A DNA stretch of 7,724 bases from Methanocalculus sp. (GCF_029762515.1 NZ_JARVGN010000063.1:1-7724); one strand, 5' to 3'; counted from the stretch's first letter, positions 1 through 5,524 are shown. Numbers and translations: made by a program. The notes: generated by a model from the letters alone, not told the origin.

Positions 1-314
1 ATATGTACCAGATGTACGCCTACATCACGAAAACCGGGGCCGAAAGCGGTATGCTGCTCTATCCAGATACGATCCAGGGAATCCGGGGGACTTTTTTCTT
101 CGACATCACGAGGGAAGGACACCCGGGCCCGGAGGGAATTCCCCTCCATATCGAATCGATCAGTCTGGCCCACGATCTGACGTCGAAGGAAGGGTGGAAT
201 AGGTTTCGAGAAGAACTGGCCCAAAAAACCAGAATTCTCATTGCAAACAATGAATTTTCCGAATCCTCTTCGATTCATCAAAAATTCAACATAGAATTGG
301 TCGATGCTTTATGA
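1..314 (+). CDS. mcrC: McrC-like restriction subunit, C-terminal part (5' end outside window)
   Basis: The reading frame is open from the left edge and ends at TGA 312-314. About 103 residues are present. Near the start they read YQMYAYITKTG and then MLLYPD, which matches the 'sDlYQmyaYa...llLlYP' block near the C-terminus of McrC-family proteins. The two bases before the first ATG fit the end of a GAT (Asp) codon, giving DMYQMYAY, so the ATG at position 3 is internal and not the start. In McrBC systems McrC works with the GTPase McrB to cut modified DNA; in several relatives it carries the PD-(D/E)XK nuclease, whose catalytic part would lie upstream of this fragment. The mcrB partner is expected further left. 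Family call is from memory of motifs; a related McrC-like protein of another restriction system is possible. Confidence 0.72.
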   Translation, partial: MYQMYAYITKTGAESGMLLYPDTIQGIRGTFFFDITREGHPGPEGIPLHIESISLAHDLTSKEGWNRFREELAQKTRILIANNEFSESSSIHQKFNIELVDAL

Positions 315-320
315 AAGCAA

Positions 321-352
321 TCGATAATGTTTTTCGATAATTTCCTCGATAA
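321..352. repeat. three TCGATAA direct repeats
   Basis: TCGATAA occurs at 321-327, 334-340 and 346-352, with start-to-start spacing of 13 and 12 bases, just after the mcrC stop. The central copy follows the T-run. It could be a binding cluster or simple low-complexity drift. Confidence 0.5.
330..334 (+). terminator. T-run after mcrC
   Basis: A GTTTTTC run lies 16 nt after the mcrC stop. Archaeal RNA polymerase commonly stops at short T-runs without a hairpin. The next gene is convergent, so termination here is plausible. No stem is seen. Confidence 0.35.
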
Positions 353-456
353 CTATTATGATTCATTCCCTCATGGAAGAAACCAGATACCGAATAAAAG
401 GAGAGAGCGAGAGCGGATAAAAAATGAATCAGATTATTTCGTAAATACTGGTCGGG

Positions 457-462
457 AAAAAA
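457..462 (-). terminator. T-run after the 51-aa repeat gene
   Basis: On the minus strand the TAA stop (466-468) is followed after three bases by CTTTTTTCCC, a six-T run typical of archaeal intrinsic termination. Confidence 0.45.
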
Positions 463-465
463 GAG

Positions 466-621
466 TTATTCTTCCTCGTCGTCTCCCTGATATCGCTCAT
501 TATTCGGGTTCAACTGGTTTGCATGGTTATCCATCGCTGCCTGATATGCGGCATTGTTTGGATTCATCGAGTTGGATCGATCATCGTTCGGGCTGTGCCC
601 ACGGCCTCCGCCTTTTCCCAT
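466..621 (-). CDS. 51-aa Asn/Pro-rich two-repeat microprotein, function unknown
   Basis: ATG at 619-621, TAA at 466-468, giving 51 residues. After a Gly-rich MGKGGGRGH start come two tandem copies of a roughly 20-residue unit: a DDRSNSMNPNNAAYQ unit and a DNHANQLNPNNERYQ unit. The shared core is D(D/N)xxN(S/Q)(M/L)NPNNxxY. The tail is acidic (DDEEE). There is no signal peptide, membrane segment or Cys. I recall similar NPNN-containing small proteins annotated as hypothetical in both bacteria and archaea, without a known role. The start is strongly supported by AGGAGGTGATTA just upstream and a TATA box further up, so it is probably expressed on its own. A longer ORF on the opposite strand (327-659) has no comparable signals and is its shadow. 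Composition suggests a soluble, largely disordered protein; this is inference. Confidence 0.82.
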   Translation of the reverse strand: MGKGGGRGHSPNDDRSNSMNPNNAAYQAAMDNHANQLNPNNERYQGDDEEE

Positions 622-624
622 CTC

Positions 625-676
625 TAATCACCTCCTGTTTTTTCGATGAGAGGTATTAAAAGATGATATATATAAA
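625..676 (-). promoter_or_regulatory. promoter and ribosome site of the 51-aa gene
   Basis: On the minus strand a TATA box TTTATATA (669-676) lies about 33 bases before an almost perfect anti-16S site AGGAGGTGATTA (625-636), which ends three bases before the ATG. A transcript starting near 646-648 would have a short leader of about 25 nt. Confidence 0.7.
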
Positions 677-857
677 TATTGAATTTACCCGGATTCTTGG
701 AAAATATTTGAATTATAACTTAAAAGCAGTTTTTCTATAGGCGGTCCAAACAAAGATTTTGCCAACATCGAGCATACGCAATCAACACTCTCTTGAATGC
801 ATTTCTTCTCTAAGAATGTAAACAAAACCAAATTTCCGAGAAATTGGTAATGAGGCT

Positions 858-1649
858 TTAATTTTTCAGCCTTTTATCCCGGACATACACTACTTTCACG
901 TGGGATGCCGCATTTCCCCTTTCTTCTATTTCAAAGAGCCCGATTGCACGGAACAGTTCACTGAGTTTCTTGAATCCATAATTTCTCGAATCAAAATCGG
1001 GAGCTTTATTCTGAATGATCTGGCCCACCGCCGCGAGATTGGCCCACCCATCTTCACCGGAGGCATCTTCAGCCCCGTTGCGCAGGAGATTGACGAGTTT
1101 TGTATTCCCTTTGAGTTCTTGAGTGGATACCTGGCGAACAGGTTCCTCCGCGGGCTCATTCTCTGCGTCCTGTGCACCGGCCCGTAAAATTTCTGTATAA
1201 ATAAATTTGTCGCATGCTTCGACAAACGCCTCCGGCGTCTTTTGCTCCCCGAACCCGTACACGATCATCCCGGATTCCCGGAGCCGGGACGCAAGCCTGG
1301 TGAAATCGCTGTCGCTGGATACGATACAAAATCCATCCAGGTTCCCGGCATACAGGAGATCCATCGCATCGATGATCAGGGCACTGTCCGTTGAGTTTTT
1401 GTGGTCGGTATAGTTGAATTGCTGAATCGGTTGAATTGAATATTTCAATAAAGAGTCTTTCCATCCGGCGAGCTGGGGTGCGGTCCAGTTTCCATATGCC
1501 CGTTTCACCGTGGCGGAGCCGTACTTGGCAACCTCTTCCAGGAGGTTTCCAATAATGGCGAGTTGGGCGTTATCGGCGTCTATCAGGACGGCCAGACGCT
1601 TTTGATGGACAACAGGGCTGGTGGTGAATTCCATAGTCGGTAATTGCAC
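858..1649 (-). CDS. NYN-domain (LabA/DUF88-like) ribonuclease with C-terminal OST-HTH/LOTUS-like domain
   Basis: 263 residues from a GTG at 1647-1649; an ATG at 1632-1634 (residue 6) is an equally good start and neither has a clear ribosome site. Residues about 18-155 form a PIN-like NYN domain: AVLIDADNAQ (D24, D26, N27), then STDSALIIDAMD (D88, D94), then VSSDSDFTRLASRLRE (D113, D115), the expected set of metal-binding acids. Residues about 183-258, from KLVNLL to VKVVYVRD, fit the OST-HTH/LOTUS fold, with the typical SRNYGFKKLSELFR segment. NYN proteins are predicted or proven metal-dependent RNases and LOTUS domains bind RNA, so this is probably a cytoplasmic RNA-targeted nuclease. The residues between the domains are acidic and likely a linker. 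Single gene with no operon partner; its neighbours suggest a defence or RNA-quality role (inference). Confidence 0.88.
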   Translation of the reverse strand: MQLPTMEFTTSPVVHQKRLAVLIDADNAQLAIIGNLLEEVAKYGSATVKRAYGNWTAPQLAGWKDSLLKYSIQPIQQFNYTDHKNSTDSALIIDAMDLLYAGNLDGFCIVSSDSDFTRLASRLRESGMIVYGFGEQKTPEAFVEACDKFIYTEILRAGAQDAENEPAEEPVRQVSTQELKGNTKLVNLLRNGAEDASGEDGWANLAAVGQIIQNKAPDFDSRNYGFKKLSELFRAIGLFEIEERGNAASHVKVVYVRDKRLKN

Positions 1650-1701
1650 GTGCCGACGATATTGTTGCCGATTCGCATTGCCTTGAGCGTGTACCTGTGA
1701 G

Positions 1702-2019
1702 ATGTTGTGCGGGAGGAAAAATCTTAAAATTCATTCCAAAAAGCCCATGCTCCTCCCCGTGAACCACTACCCGGATTCCTTGAGTGTCGGCTTCTCCATA
1801 TCTGCATGGAAGGAATGGTGCAACAAGCTTGACATGCGTGATAACGATCCACCTTACCGTGATGAGCGGCGTGCATGGTATGATACGCTCCGTGACTTTC
1901 TCCCAGAAATCAAGGGCACACTACCAACGGTCAGGCTCTACTCACGCGAGATGGTATGGTGCAGCCTCGATCCCGAAAATCCCACCGATGTGGAGAAATT
2001 CAAATCATATCGCCTATAG
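1702..2019 (+). CDS. hypothetical protein or gene remnant, 105 aa
   Basis: ORF from ATG 1702 (or ATG 1747, residue 16) to TAG 2017-2019. I do not recognise the family. The residues from about 45, running through RRAWYDTLRDFLPEIKG to a VRLYSREMVWCSLDPENP segment, look protein-like: amphipathic, with evenly spread charges and Trp, and codon use typical of a gene. It is cytosolic, with no membrane segment. Ribosome-site support is poor: GGGAGG occurs at 1711-1716, inside the ORF if ATG 1702 is used and 31 bases before ATG 1747. It may therefore be the 3' part of a larger gene that lost its start, consistent with the broken gene directly downstream. Confidence 0.5.
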   Translation: MLCGRKNLKIHSKKPMLLPVNHYPDSLSVGFSISAWKEWCNKLDMRDNDPPYRDERRAWYDTLRDFLPEIKGTLPTVRLYSREMVWCSLDPENPTDVEKFKSYRL

Positions 2020-2041
2020 AGACCCAGTCAAATTACCCTTC

Positions 2042-2245
2042 ATGCAGGGCGAAATATTCCTCCTGCAGGGCGATGAGGAACTCGTGGAGATGAAGGAGAA
2101 GGCATACGATTCGGAAGACCTCCTCCAAAAATTGCTCGCTGATTATCCTAAATTGCTCGCAGGAAACCAGATCGATCCCGTGAATCCCCGGCGATGGCGG
2201 TGGTGGGGTTCAGGAACAGCTGGGGCTGATCACCCGAAAAATTGA
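2042..2245 (+). pseudogene. truncated N-terminus of a nuclease-like hypothetical protein
   Basis: From ATG 2042 the frame encodes GEIFLLQGDEELVEM, then a YDSEDLLQKLLADYPKLLAG segment, then NQIDPVNPRRW. From memory this matches the start of a family of larger hypothetical proteins in archaea and bacteria in which 'PRRWLLVxREMG' follows and a PD-(D/E)XK-like 'LVEVKR' motif comes later. Here the match ends right after PRRW (about 2193) and the frame closes 15 residues later at TGA 2243-2245, so the catalytic part is missing. A deletion near 2193 is the simplest reading. The neighbouring RNase III-like gene starts converging three bases after the stop. No ribosome site precedes the ATG. The family assignment is a recollection, not a search. 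Confidence 0.55.
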
Positions 2246-2247
2246 AA

Positions 2248-2862
2248 CTAATTTTTCATCAAATATTCACGATATGGTTCATACCAGCCAGATACAACGT
2301 ATTTCGTGACATCATAGCCGCGGTCGAGGTATATGGCAGCGATGATCGCCTCGAGCGTTTCGGCGATCACATTCGGCTGCTCGTGCTGTTTCTGGTGTTC
2401 TGCGCCCTTCCCGGGCAGAATGGCAACGGAAAGATCCAATTGTTTCCCCAATTCAGCGAGGAAATTACGTTTCTCAGCCTCGCTTTTGATGATTGTGATC
2501 TCTCCTTTCGTAGTGAGTTCCTGGTGGAAGAGCCAGTCGCAGAGGATAGCCTTCAGCACCGCATCGCCGAGCGTGCGGAGGGGATCCTGGTCTTCGCAAT
2601 CATGCCCCTCTTCATTCGAGCGTGATTTGTGAGTCACAGCTCGTTTCAGCTGGTTTTTATCGTGAAAGACAGATCCAATCCGTTTCTCCAGATCTTCTCG
2701 TTTCAGCTCGAACTCTCGATCGAGTGAATTGTCAATTTGGTCGATATTTCCCGTGGTATCTATTATCTGAGAACTTAGATGAGGCAGCAATAAAGATGTG
2801 CATTTCGATGGAGCAGTTGCGACTGCAGAAGTGACGAGTTTGAGTCTTTGTCGTATCAGCAA
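2248..2862 (-). CDS. archaeal RNase III-like domain protein (no dsRNA-binding domain; start uncertain)
   Basis: 204 residues counted from TTG 2860-2862, stop TAG 2248-2250. Residues about 56-190 fit the RNase III endonuclease fold: LEKRIGSVFHDKNQLKRAVTH, then the signature DPLRTLGDAVLKAIL, then EQPNVIAETLEAIIAAIYLD. Lined up with the bacterial signature NERLEFLGD, the conserved Asp is kept (D100), Arg (R96) sits where the second Glu is expected and Asp (D93) where the first is. In the second helix the usual D..E pair is E168 and E171. The dsRNA-binding domain found in bacterial RNase III is absent. There is no ATG or GTG in frame between the upstream stop (2893-2895) and the fold; only TTGs at residues 1 and 25 are available. 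Either translation starts at TTG or the 5' end has been lost. It lies 75 bases after the toxin gene on the same strand. Confidence 0.72.
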   Translation of the reverse strand: MLIRQRLKLVTSAVATAPSKCTSLLLPHLSSQIIDTTGNIDQIDNSLDREFELKREDLEKRIGSVFHDKNQLKRAVTHKSRSNEEGHDCEDQDPLRTLGDAVLKAILCDWLFHQELTTKGEITIIKSEAEKRNFLAELGKQLDLSVAILPGKGAEHQKQHEQPNVIAETLEAIIAAIYLDRGYDVTKYVVSGWYEPYREYLMKN

Positions 2863-2937
2863 TCTTGCTACGAGTTCGTGACAATATCGAAATTATCCAA
2901 AATCGGGCGATAGTGCGAGAAATGTACCCAAAACGGT

Positions 2938-3270
2938 TCAATACCCGAACCGACGATCATATTCGGTGTGGTCCATCCACTCGATGATCACCGCGATGGT
3001 GTCACCGTCACTGGCAACCGTATACAGCAGCCGCCAATTCCGGGAGAGGTTATACTTCCAGAGATTGTTGAGCGGCCCGTAGTTTCGATGGTATTCCTTC
3101 GGGATCAGGTATTTCGGTACCTGAACCCCACAAAAGGCATTCTCCGCAATCCGGTCAATTGCCCGATCCAGCAAGGCCGCAAGCTGGCGGTCTTCAGCCT
3201 TCCGGGAATCCCCGAGCGCCTCAAAGGCCTCCCGGACTTTCTCATCGACAAAATAGATGCTGCATTTCAT
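2938..3270 (-). CDS. RelE/ParE-superfamily toxin
   Basis: 110 residues; ATG 3268-3270, TGA 2938-2940. The C-terminal half shows the RelE-like strand pattern: LWKYNLSRNWRLLYTV (71-85), then AVIIEWMDHTEYDRRFGY (93-110), with R80, H101, Y104 and R107 as candidate active-site or RNA-contacting residues. The N-terminal half is helical and charged. RelE toxins are ribosome-dependent mRNA endoribonucleases that stall growth; ParE relatives instead target gyrase. The archaeal relatives I recall with 'WKYxLxxxWRLxYTV' are annotated RelE-like. The start codon overlaps the upstream gene's stop as ATGA (3267-3270), so translation is probably coupled to the partner, in the usual antitoxin-first order. Toxicity is inferred. 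Confidence 0.82.
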   Translation of the reverse strand: MKCSIYFVDEKVREAFEALGDSRKAEDRQLAALLDRAIDRIAENAFCGVQVPKYLIPKEYHRNYGPLNNLWKYNLSRNWRLLYTVASDGDTIAVIIEWMDHTEYDRRFGY

Positions 3271-3539
3271 CGGACCCGGAGATCTTCACGCAATGCGTAT
3301 TTTCTTACGAGATCGGGGTTGTGAATCCAGCAGATCTTTCCCTCTCTATCTGCGGCAATTTTCCCGGACTCCTCCAGGTAATCGATGATGGTTTTGAACG
3401 TCTGGTACATCATCTTCTTCGGCAAATTCTCCCAGAGGGCCCGGCGCTTGTATTCCCCGCTGTGTGCCTGGACAAAGTGCTCGACCATACGGATAGTGTC
3501 CAGCTGCGGTGAGTGGGAAGACTTGCCGGGGCGGGGCAT
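3267..3539 (-). CDS. putative antitoxin paired with the RelE-like toxin (winged-helix-like)
   Basis: 90 residues from ATG 3537-3539. The ORF extends 26 codons further up to 3617, but MPRPGK is chosen because a TATA element lies about 28 bases upstream, which makes this ATG leaderless or nearly so, and the extra residues look random. The core reads LDTIRMVEHFVQAHSGEY, then ALWENLPKKMMYQTFKTIIDYLEESGKI and an AADREGKICWIHNPDLV wing-like strand pair. This layout resembles a winged helix, and I recall similar proteins next to RelE-like toxins in methanogens. The basic C-terminus (RKYALREDLRVR) could contact toxin or DNA. It overlaps the toxin gene by four bases. Its DNA-binding domain and the palindrome on its promoter suggest autoregulation (inference). 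Confidence 0.75.
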   Translation of the reverse strand: MPRPGKSSHSPQLDTIRMVEHFVQAHSGEYKRRALWENLPKKMMYQTFKTIIDYLEESGKIAADREGKICWIHNPDLVRKYALREDLRVR

Positions 3540-3556
3540 GAGATGCAGGTTTGCTG

Positions 3557-3575
3557 TATACATGTATATAACAAA
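3557..3575. promoter_or_regulatory. shared divergent promoter with 12-bp palindrome
   Basis: TATACATGTATA (3557-3568) is a perfect palindrome. It overlaps TATA-like TTATATAC (3565-3572, minus strand), about 28 bases before the antitoxin ATG at 3539. Read rightwards, TATATAAC can serve the HTH-MNT gene with a leader of about 35 nt. A regulator bound here would block both modules. Confidence 0.6.
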
Positions 3576-3610
3576 TGATCTGGATTGTCGAGGTGTATCA
3601 TTCACCCGAA

Positions 3611-3656
3611 TGTTCACAGATCGCGAACAAAATGTTTTTAGTTCGCGAACAAAATG
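3611..3656 (+). promoter_or_regulatory. duplicated TCGCGAACAAAATG element (candidate operator) at the HTH-MNT start
   Basis: TCGCGAACAAAATG occurs at 3621-3634 and again at 3643-3656, exactly 22 bases apart (two DNA turns). The second copy forms the 10-bp palindrome GTTCGCGAAC (3641-3650). The first sits in a looser inverted repeat, TGTTC (3611-3615) with GAACA (3625-3629). The first copy contains the chosen start codon, ATG 3632. Placement and spacing suit binding by the HTH domain encoded by the same gene. Confidence 0.6.
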
Positions 3657-4210
3657 ATCATATCGTGCTTTCCGGTTTGTTCAAATCAGAAGAGCGGATC
3701 CTCGTTCTCCGCTACGTCGGCCTCCGTGCTTCGGTCACCGTTCAGGCCGTTGCCGATGCCACCGGGAGATCGAAGGGTTTCGTCTCCCAGTACCTCAACA
3801 TGCTCGTGGACGAGGAGCTGTTGACCCGCGACCACCGGGCCTTCATTCGGGAGGACAGTGTGTACTGGCGGTCGATCAAGCGTCTCCTGAACCTCGACCT
3901 GCTGCGGCCCCACGTCACGCTGCCTGCGTGGGCGGAAGGGATCGGGATCTACGGGTCGTGGGCGGAGGGGACCAATACCACCGAAAGCGACCTCGATGTC
4001 TGGATCCTCGTCTCCCGCTACGATCCTGATCTCGAGATCCGCGCCGCAGAACTGGACCAGGAGATTGCACAGTACGCCGGCTGCGAGGTCAACTCGCTCC
4101 TCCTCACGCCCGATAAACTGTGCCACCTCAAGGAGCATGACCAGCCCTTTTATACCAGCCTGAAGCGAGGTTTTCTGACATTGCACGGTGAGGACCTTGA
4201 ATTTGCTTGA
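3632..4210 (+). CDS. HTH-fused MNT nucleotidyltransferase (MntA-like antitoxin)
   Basis: 192 residues from ATG 3632; an upstream ATG (3575) lies inside the promoter and is rejected. Residues about 15-80 are a winged-helix DNA-binding region (ERILVLRYVGLRASVTVQAV, SKGFVSQYLNMLVDEELL). Residues about 100-190 are a minimal nucleotidyltransferase: IGIYGSWAEGTNTTESDLDV fits GSx10DxD exactly (G108, S109, D120, D122), with E152 in CEVNSLLL as candidate third acid. In HepT-MntA pairs MntA antitoxin silences the HEPN RNase by adding AMP to it. The HTH suggests that this one also controls its own promoter through the repeats at its start. The HEPN gene overlaps its end by several bases. All visible motifs are intact, in contrast to the partner gene. 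Confidence 0.87.
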   Translation: MFLVREQNDHIVLSGLFKSEERILVLRYVGLRASVTVQAVADATGRSKGFVSQYLNMLVDEELLTRDHRAFIREDSVYWRSIKRLLNLDLLRPHVTLPAWAEGIGIYGSWAEGTNTTESDLDVWILVSRYDPDLEIRAAELDQEIAQYAGCEVNSLLLTPDKLCHLKEHDQPFYTSLKRGFLTLHGEDLEFA

Positions 4211-4623
4211 GAAGTGCTTCGCGGACGGGAAGCTGCAGACCGTTGAGCCCTCCCGGCAGAAAGCGGGGGAGTCGATCGACCTGGCGCGTGCGTATCTGGA
4301 CGAGGCCCGGCAGAGCGTCGGCATCGGCAACAATCGCCTGGCGATGAACGGCGTCTAGTTCGCGCAGGTTCCATGCGGCCCGGGCCATCCTCTTCCGGGA
4401 CGGCATCCGGGAGAAGAGCCACTTCTGCCTCGAGCAGTATCTCGGAACCTATGCCGCGGACGGATCGCTTGAGAAGAAATGGGTGCTCCTCTTCGGGAAG
4501 ATGCGCAGGAAGCGGGAGGAAAGCCAGTATACCCTCGGCCCTCCGCCCATCAAGGAGGAGATCGAAGGGGCGCTGGACCAGACGGACCATTTTATCGAGG
4601 AGATCAGAAGGATTCTGGACTAG
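4197..4623 (+). pseudogene. HEPN-domain toxin partner of the MNT gene, broken by a stop codon and a frameshift
   Basis: Starts at TTG 4197 or 4203 behind GGTGAGG (4188-4194), overlapping the MNT stop. The first part, about 51 codons, includes EPSRQKAGESIDLARAYLDEA and ends at TAG 4356-4358. From 4369 a different frame continues the same fold (FHAARAILFRDGIREKSHFC, then EKKWVLLFGKMRRKREESQY) to TAG 4621-4623. Expected HEPN sequence around the joint is roughly A-V-Y-S-A-Q-F-H-A-A-R. The observed bases fit GTC-TAG-TTC-GCG-CAG plus one extra G, so there are two lesions about 10 bases apart: a Tyr-to-stop change and a +1 insertion. HEPN proteins of this class are putative RNases neutralised by MNT proteins. 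Sequencing error could explain one lesion but less easily both. The second half contains an Arg-rich RRKREESQY segment where the active-site helix is expected. Confidence 0.8.
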
Positions 4624-4656
4624 GGGACACGGGGGGCGCAGCACCTTTGAACGCCT

Positions 4657-4908
4657 CTACCATCCCCGGTTCAAGAAGAATTTTAATACCAGCGTGGTCA
4701 GCCCGCCGGCCCCGGCCCCGATGGCGGCGCTGATGCCCTTCACCTTCAGTTCTTCGCCGATCTTCTGGCTCTGCCACCCCTCCAGGGCCCGCACCCGCTG
4801 CTCGAGATCGTCGTCGGTCTCCTTCATCTCCTGCAGCATCTTGCAGATCCATTTCACGTCCCGGTTGGTCTCGTAGATCATCTCTTTCGCCGTCTTCTCC
4901 TCGATCAT
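4657..4908 (-). CDS. XhlA-like coiled-coil membrane protein (83 aa)
   Basis: ATG 4906-4908, TAG 4657-4659. Residues 1-50 are a charged helix with heptad character (IEEKTAKEMIYETNRDVKW, then LEQRVRALEGWQ). Residues about 57-79 are one glycine/alanine-rich membrane segment (GISAAIGAGAGGLTTLVL) followed by a short basic end. Length, the 'LEqRVRaLEgwq' stretch and the single C-terminal membrane helix match phage XhlA/haemolysin-type holin-associated proteins. In bacteria XhlA sits with holin and endolysin genes; neither is seen here. GGGGGGAGGGG directly upstream is a purine-rich ribosome site. Possibly a leftover from a provirus, or a small membrane protein recruited by the host. It converges on the HEPN pseudogene and is divergent from the 167-aa gene. 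Confidence 0.65.
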   Translation of the reverse strand: MIEEKTAKEMIYETNRDVKWICKMLQEMKETDDDLEQRVRALEGWQSQKIGEELKVKGISAAIGAGAGGLTTLVLKFFLNRGW

Positions 4909-5020
4909 GCCCCTCCCCCCGAATATCTGGCAGTAATATATCGATTAAGTATTTATTATTTTGAGTAATATTTTTAATTGCCTGTGATGCACCCGGGGAA
5001 TTCCAGGCAGGAGAGGAGAG
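4909..5020. promoter_or_regulatory. divergent AT-rich promoter region
   Basis: About 55 AT-rich bases (4929-4980) separate two GC-rich genes. Leftward, GATATATT near 4935-4942 lies about 30 bases before the XhlA-like start. Rightward, TAATATTTTTAAT near 4966-4978 lies about 45 bases before ATG 5021, whose leader ends in GGAGAGGAGAG (5010-5020), a strong ribosome site. Confidence 0.5.
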
Positions 5021-5524
5021 ATGGGAGACTTTATCGAAACAAGCAACACCAAGACCGCTGTTCGGGAGCTCGCCGCCCCGATTGCGGATGTCGCCACCTT
5101 TGCGGGCGTCATCCAGGATGTGATCGACACCAACCCCTTCGGGTGTGTCGGCTACATGCAGGGCGGCGTGAACTACGACGGCGTGGAAAAGAACAGGGAG
5201 AGCTATACCGCGAGGATCAACTACGAGGACCTCGAGGCCAAGACGGTCGGGTCCATCTCGGCCAAGGCACCCAGCGTGGCGGCCTTCGCTGCCGTGGCTG
5301 CCGATCTTCTGGCCGACACCGATCTCGCCACCGCCATGGGCGGCGATGCAGTCCGGGCCTTCGACCGGGAGAGTTATTCCTGCCAGCTGAAGTGCCACGA
5401 TGCCAACGGCGAGATCTACTACGTCACGTTCGGGCGTGATTCCGTGCGGATCACCTCCTACGAGGACGATGCCATCCGCACCACGGTGGAGACCTGGGCG
5501 GACACCGTTCCGGCCCTGGCCTGA
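5021..5524 (+). CDS. conserved-looking hypothetical protein, 167 aa (possible virus-derived)
   Basis: ATG 5021 behind GGAGAGGAGAG, TGA 5522-5524. The family is not recognised with confidence. The protein is acidic, Ala-rich, mixed alpha/beta, with no signal peptide or membrane segment. It seems to contain two similar halves: an N-terminal AVRELAAPIADVATFAGVIQ helix block, then a middle strand-rich ESYTARINYEDLEAKTVGSI segment, then a second Ala-rich helix block (VAAFAAVAADLLADTDLATA), then ESYSCQLKCHDANGEIYYVT and SVRITSYEDDAIRTTVETWA. The twin blocks 'ESYTAxIxYED-xAKTVGSI' and 'ESYSCxLxCHD-xGEIYYVT' suggest an internal duplication. GC-rich with a strong ribosome site, so probably well expressed. 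A 39-aa membrane gene follows on the same strand. Confidence 0.75.
   Translation: MGDFIETSNTKTAVRELAAPIADVATFAGVIQDVIDTNPFGCVGYMQGGVNYDGVEKNRESYTARINYEDLEAKTVGSISAKAPSVAAFAAVAADLLADTDLATAMGGDAVRAFDRESYSCQLKCHDANGEIYYVTFGRDSVRITSYEDDAIRTTVETWADTVPALA

Noticed and set aside
327..659. 110-codon plus-strand ORF
   Set aside because: It is the antisense shadow of the 51-aa repeat gene, which has a TATA box, an excellent ribosome site and internal protein repeats; the plus ORF has none.
1646..1653. GCACGTGC palindrome at the NYN gene's GTG start
   Set aside because: Only 8 bases and without a second copy or promoter context; likely chance.
2242..2632. two plus-strand ORFs antisense to the RNase III-like gene
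   Set aside because: Shadow frames; the minus strand carries the conserved RNase III motifs.
2732..2941. 69-codon minus-strand ORF starting by TTG overlap with the toxin stop
   Set aside because: Residues look random and it overlaps the RNase III-like ORF in another frame. I considered it as a frameshifted 5' end of that gene but saw no family match.
4356..4358. TAG read as pyrrolysine in the HEPN gene
   Set aside because: Some methanogens decode TAG, but a separate one-base frameshift 10 bases later still breaks the gene, and Tyr is the expected residue at this place.
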